The notes beneath the pieces are model-generated. The model saw only the letters and a list, made by a program, of their open reading frames with translations, made no database searches and had not been told where the DNA came from. A DNA stretch of 64,000 nucleotides from Mesorhizobium sp. (GTDB lineage Bacteria; Pseudomonadota; Alphaproteobacteria; Rhizobiales; Rhizobiaceae): assembly GCA_004017535.1 (NCBI GenBank), contig SAJS01000014.1:62001-126000 (forward strand). The letters run 5' to 3'. Positions within the stretch are counted from its first letter, which is position 1. Every line of letters starts with the position of its first letter. This document shows positions 62,532 to 64,000 of the stretch, one piece after another. The translations under genes and the position numbers were made by a program.

Positions 62532-64000
62532 GTGGCGCGCAGGATCTCCGGAAGAAGCCACGGCGATCCGCGCCACGCCGACACGAGGGCCAAGGTCAAG
62601 GACGACTATCGGCCCTCGCGCGACGAGATCCTGCGCTACATCGCCGAAAATCCCGACCGCTCCGGCAAGCGCGAGATCGCCAAGGCGTTTGCGCTGCGCG
62701 GCGAGGATCGCGTCTGGCTGAAGGACATGCTGCGCGATCTCCAGGATGAAGGTCTGCTCAACAAGGAGCGCAAGCGCCTGACCCGCGCCGGCGCCGTGCC
62801 TCACGTCGCCGTGCTCGATATTTTCGGCCGCGACGACGACGGCGTGCTCCTGGCCAATCCGAGCGAATATACCGGCGCCGGTTCTCCGCCCGTCATCGCC
62901 ATCCGCATCTCGCGCGGCGCCGGCGGCCCGGCGCCCGGCATCGGCGACCGCGTGCTCGCAAAGACCTTCCCGACCGACGATCCGTCGGGCCCTGCCTATA
63001 CCGGGCGGGTGATGAAAATCTTCGAGAAGCGCAGGGACGCGGTGCTCGGCGTCTTCCGCGTGCTGAAGGACGGCACGTTGCGCATCGAGCCCGTCGATCG
63101 GCGCCAGCCGGAACTGATCGTCGACAAGGAATTCCAGAACGGCGCCCGGAACGGCGATCTCGTCGAGGTCGAGCCGGCGCGGGCATCCCGTTACGGGCTG
63201 CCCAGGGCAAAAGTGCTGGCGGTGCTGGGATCCTTGAGCAGCGAAAAGGCGGTCTCGATGATCGCCATCCATGCCCACGACATTCCCCATATCTTTCCGG
63301 CGGATGTGATTGCCGAGGCCGAAGCCGTGAAACCGGCGACGCTCGATCACCGCGAGGATTGGCGCGACCTGCCGTTGGTGACCATCGATCCGGCCGACGC
63401 CAAGGACCATGACGACGCTGTCTTCGCCACGCCCGACACGGACGAGAAGAATCCCGGCGGCGTCATCGTCACCGTGGCGATCGCCGATGTCGCGGCCTAT
63501 GTGCGCTATGGAAAGCAGCTGGATCGCGAAGCCTTGAAGCGCGGCAATTCGGTCTATTTCCCGGACCGGGTCGTGCCGATGTTGCCCGAACGCATCTCCA
63601 ACGACCTCTGCTCGCTGCGCGAAGGCGAGGACCGGCCGGCGATCGCCGTGCGCATCACCTTCTCCTCGGAAGGCCGCAAGCTGCGCCATTCCTTCCACCG
63701 CGTGATGATGAAGTCGGCGGCCAAGCTCGCCTACCCGCAGGCGCAGGCCGCGATCGACGGCGTGCCCGACGACAAGACGCGGCCGCTCCTCGACAGCGTC
63801 CTGAAGCCGCTCTGGGATGCCTATGCCGTGCTGAAGCGCGGCCGCGACGCCCGCCAGCCGCTGGAGCTCGACCTGCCGGAGCGCAAGATCCTGCTGAAGC
63901 CGGACGGCACCGTCGACCGGGTCGTGGTGCCGGAGCGTCTCGACGCGCATAAGCTCATCGAGGAGTTCATGATCCAGGCCAATGTCGCGGCCGCCGAGAC
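62532..64000 (+). CDS. rnr: Ribonuclease R (5' part)
   Basis: Runs from GTG at 62532, 489 codons visible, cut by the window edge. N-terminal winged-helix-like region with a basic tail (ARRISGRSHGDPRHADTRAKV), cold-shock domains (VAVLDIFGRDDDGVLLA), and the RNB catalytic domain starting at LPLVTIDPADAKDHDDAVFA with Asp ligands. Degrades structured RNA 3' to 5'. Gene order topA-rnr is standard in alphaproteobacteria. AGCAGGAC precedes the start. Confidence 0.95.
   Translation, partial: MARRISGRSHGDPRHADTRAKVKDDYRPSRDEILRYIAENPDRSGKREIAKAFALRGEDRVWLKDMLRDLQDEGLLNKERKRLTRAGAVPHVAVLDIFGRDDDGVLLANPSEYTGAGSPPVIAIRISRGAGGPAPGIGDRVLAKTFPTDDPSGPAYTGRVMKIFEKRRDAVLGVFRVLKDGTLRIEPVDRRQPELIVDKEFQNGARNGDLVEVEPARASRYGLPRAKVLAVLGSLSSEKAVSMIAIHAHDIPHIFPADVIAEAEAVKPATLDHREDWRDLPLVTIDPADAKDHDDAVFATPDTDEKNPGGVIVTVAIADVAAYVRYGKQLDREALKRGNSVYFPDRVVPMLPERISNDLCSLREGEDRPAIAVRITFSSEGRKLRHSFHRVMMKSAAKLAYPQAQAAIDGVPDDKTRPLLDSVLKPLWDAYAVLKRGRDARQPLELDLPERKILLKPDGTVDRVVVPERLDAHKLIEEFMIQANVAAAE

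Noticed and set aside
60783-63950. 1055-codon open frame antisense to topA and rnr
   Set aside because: Same type of shadow; it spans two clear genes and has no recognisable domain.

Overview
The window is GC-rich, densely packed chromosomal DNA from an alphaproteobacterium, most probably a Mesorhizobium or close Phyllobacteriaceae relative. Support: hupB-lon-clpX-clpP and mfd-sdhE-recG gene orders, small rhizobial families (DUF3126, DUF982, DUF2188), CTTG/TATA-type promoters, and short palindromic repeats of rhizobial type. Most of it is housekeeping.

Layout. 1-2440: a creatininase-like enzyme and a SIS sugar-phosphate isomerase, divergent from an aldo/keto reductase. 2512-7870: hupB, lon, clpX, clpP (nucleoid protein and proteolysis), separated by clear terminators. 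8218-21458: a periplasmic repeat protein, cysE, glyoxalase, a minus-strand run (double cold-shock protein, DUF192, alpha/beta hydrolase, acetyltransferase), ilvA, two tandem lipoprotein hydrolases, adenine deaminase and an outer-membrane beta-barrel. 22120-23900: tRNA-Leu(UAA) followed by a small accessory segment with a RelE-like toxin/antitoxin pair and an XRE regulator preceded by two overlapping LexA-type boxes. 23964-32569: NUDIX enzymes, old yellow enzyme, three palindromic repeats alternating with two small rhizobial genes, UspA, xanthine phosphoribosyltransferase. 32912-35013: a multidrug-type ABC exporter whose 5' leader has a strong promoter, a 13-codon leader ORF and RNA hairpins, one covering the exporter ribosome-binding site. 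35120-45406: nadE, a DNA glycosylase, DedA, DgkA, a GGDEF protein, an Xre-RES toxin-antitoxin pair, a membrane protein and a GT39-type glycosyltransferase. 45490-64000: class II DAHP synthase, mfd-sdhE, recG, glmS, glmU, ccdA, topA and the start of rnr.

The most interesting candidate for an undescribed system is the leader peptide upstream of the ABC exporter (34715-35013): every part needed for ribosome-stalling or attenuation control is visible, and I do not recognise the peptide. Next are the tandem LexA-like boxes before the XRE regulator beside tRNA-Leu, the apparently leaderless toxin mRNA, and the observation that all five dispersed palindromic elements found begin or end inside a stop codon. 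No CRISPR array, rRNA or complete insertion sequence was seen.
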